Part shown: positions 63,187-64,000 of the stretch, piece by piece | How the letters are laid out: each line of letters starts with the position of its first letter | Position numbering within the stretch: position 1 is the first letter of the stretch | DNA from: Pelotomaculum terephthalicicum JT | Lineage (GTDB): Bacteria > Bacillota > Desulfotomaculia > Desulfotomaculales > Pelotomaculaceae | Assembly: GCF_022410535.1 (NCBI RefSeq) | Contig: NZ_JAKNBL010000002.1 | Coordinates: forward strand, 62,001-126,000 | DNA length: 64,000 nucleotides | Direction: 5' to 3' | The notes under the pieces: model-generated | Told to the model about the DNA's origin: nothing | Databases searched by the model: none | The model's input: the letters and a program-made list of their open reading frames with translations, nothing else | Position numbers and translations under genes: made by a program

Positions 63187-63269
63187 TTGCAAATGGGTAA
63201 AAACGCCTTTATCCGAGAAGCATGGTGGCTGCGTCAGTGAGGCGGCTTTCAGATAAGGAGATGGGATAA

Positions 63270-64000
63270 TTGAAAGAAAAGTATGACTTTCAAGAAGTGG
63301 AAAAAAAGTGGCAGGGACGCTGGGCCGCGGAGAATCTTTACGTAGTGCCTGATTTCTCGGACCGGCCAAAGTATTATTGCCTGGAAATGTTCCCTTATCC
63401 TTCCGGGAAATTGCATATGGGCCATGTGCGGAATTATTCGATTGGCGATGTGGTTGCCCGTTTTAAGACCATGGAGGGCTATCACGTGCTCCACCCGATG
63501 GGATGGGATGCTTTCGGCCTGCCGGCGGAAAACGCGGCGATAAAACACGGCGGCATCCACCCGGCCGACTGGACCGTGGATAACATAGACAATATGCGCG
63601 AGCAGCTAAAGCAGCTGGGCATAAGCTATGACTGGAACCGGGAAGTCGCCACCTGCCACCCGGAGTACTATCGCTGGACCCAGTGGCTTTTTCTCCAGTT
63701 GTTCCATCAGGGGCTGGCCTATAAAAAACAAGCAGCGGTAAACTGGTGTACGGACTGCGCCACGGTGCTCGCCAACGAGCAGGTGAAAGACGGGAGCTGC
63801 GAGCGTTGCGGGGCCCCGGTGGAAAAACGGGAGCTGGCCCAGTGGTTCTTTAAAATTACCGATTACGCGGAGCGCCTGCTCAAGGACATTGACCTGCTGG
63901 GAGGCTGGCCCGACAAGGTCAAAATCATGCAGGAACACTGGATCGGGCGGAGCGAGGGCACGGAAATAGACTTTAAAGTTGTCGGCCATGACGAAGTGAT
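63270..64000 (+). CDS. leuS: Leucyl-tRNA synthetase (N-terminal part, cut by window end)
   Basis: The first 243 or so residues of a class I synthetase. [23 protein letters not shown] (HIGH motif, about residues 40-60) and the LeuRS segment [16 protein letters not shown] identify it. A CxxC type zinc site (CTDCAT and CERCGAPV) follows. The TTG at 63270 comes after ATAAGGAGATGGGATAA. The reading frame is open to the window edge, where the editing domain begins. Confidence 0.96.
   Translation, partial: MKEKYDFQEVEKKWQGRWAAENLYVVPDFSDRPKYYCLEMFPYPSGKLHMGHVRNYSIGDVVARFKTMEGYHVLHPMGWDAFGLPAENAAIKHGGIHPADWTVDNIDNMREQLKQLGISYDWNREVATCHPEYYRWTQWLFLQLFHQGLAYKKQAAVNWCTDCATVLANEQVKDGSCERCGAPVEKRELAQWFFKITDYAERLLKDIDLLGGWPDKVKIMQEHWIGRSEGTEIDFKVVGHDEV

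Overview
The window reads as chromosome of a spore-forming, Gram-positive clostridial bacterium. The gene order from about 24 kb onward (tig-clpP-clpX-lonB-lon-engB, valS-folC, DUF4321-maf-radC-mreBCD-mrdA-minCDE-rodA, spoIVFA-spoIVFB, two radical-SAM-associated genes, rng, rplU-rpmA-spo0B-obg, proB-nadD-rsfS-leuS) is the arrangement I associate with the Peptococcaceae (Pelotomaculum/Desulfotomaculum lineage). That placement is an inference from gene order and protein style, not from a search. Many host genes appear to start with TTG behind strong Shine-Dalgarno sequences.

Region 1 (1 to about 19,990): a block of about 20 genes, all on the minus strand, GC-rich and unlike the rest. It encodes a Tad/Flp-type pilus machine (TadA ATPase, TadB, TadC, TadZ-like ATPase, CpaB-like SAF protein, A24 prepilin peptidase, DUF4320 and TadE-like pseudopilins, two nearly identical DUF6133 pilins). 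It also encodes a 1317-residue secreted S-layer-homology/Ig-repeat protein, further secreted proteins, and typical mobile-element genes (SpoVG, YodL-domain, Dam methylase, ArdA-like antirestriction, PD-(D/E)XK-like protein). It ends beside the 3' end of a tRNA-Leu gene, as expected for an integrated element. Its other end, any integrase and any conjugation genes lie outside the window or are absent.

Region 2 (20-23.8 kb): tRNA-Leu, a soluble and a membrane chemoreceptor, tRNA-Gln and tRNA-His, and a likely small RNA or leader with a consensus promoter and an intrinsic terminator.

Region 3 (24-35 kb): protein quality control (trigger factor, ClpP, ClpX, LonB, Lon) and EngB. Between clpX and lonB sits a 2.5-kb cassette: an XRE regulator, then a c-di-GMP-I (GEMM) riboswitch in front of an HD-GYP-like protein, an unknown 123-residue protein and a CBS-GGDEF protein. 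Copies of the clpX 3' end and its terminator lie on both sides, so the cassette looks inserted. This is the most interesting locus in the window.

Region 4 (35-64 kb): housekeeping, cell shape, division and sporulation genes. Oddities include a MinC without its N-terminal domain, a Maf with no ordinary start codon, an L27 without the Firmicutes N-terminal extension and without the Prp protease gene, an RRM protein where yqeK usually sits, a MocR-type aminotransferase remnant, and scattered palindromic repeats. No rRNA genes or CRISPR arrays were seen.
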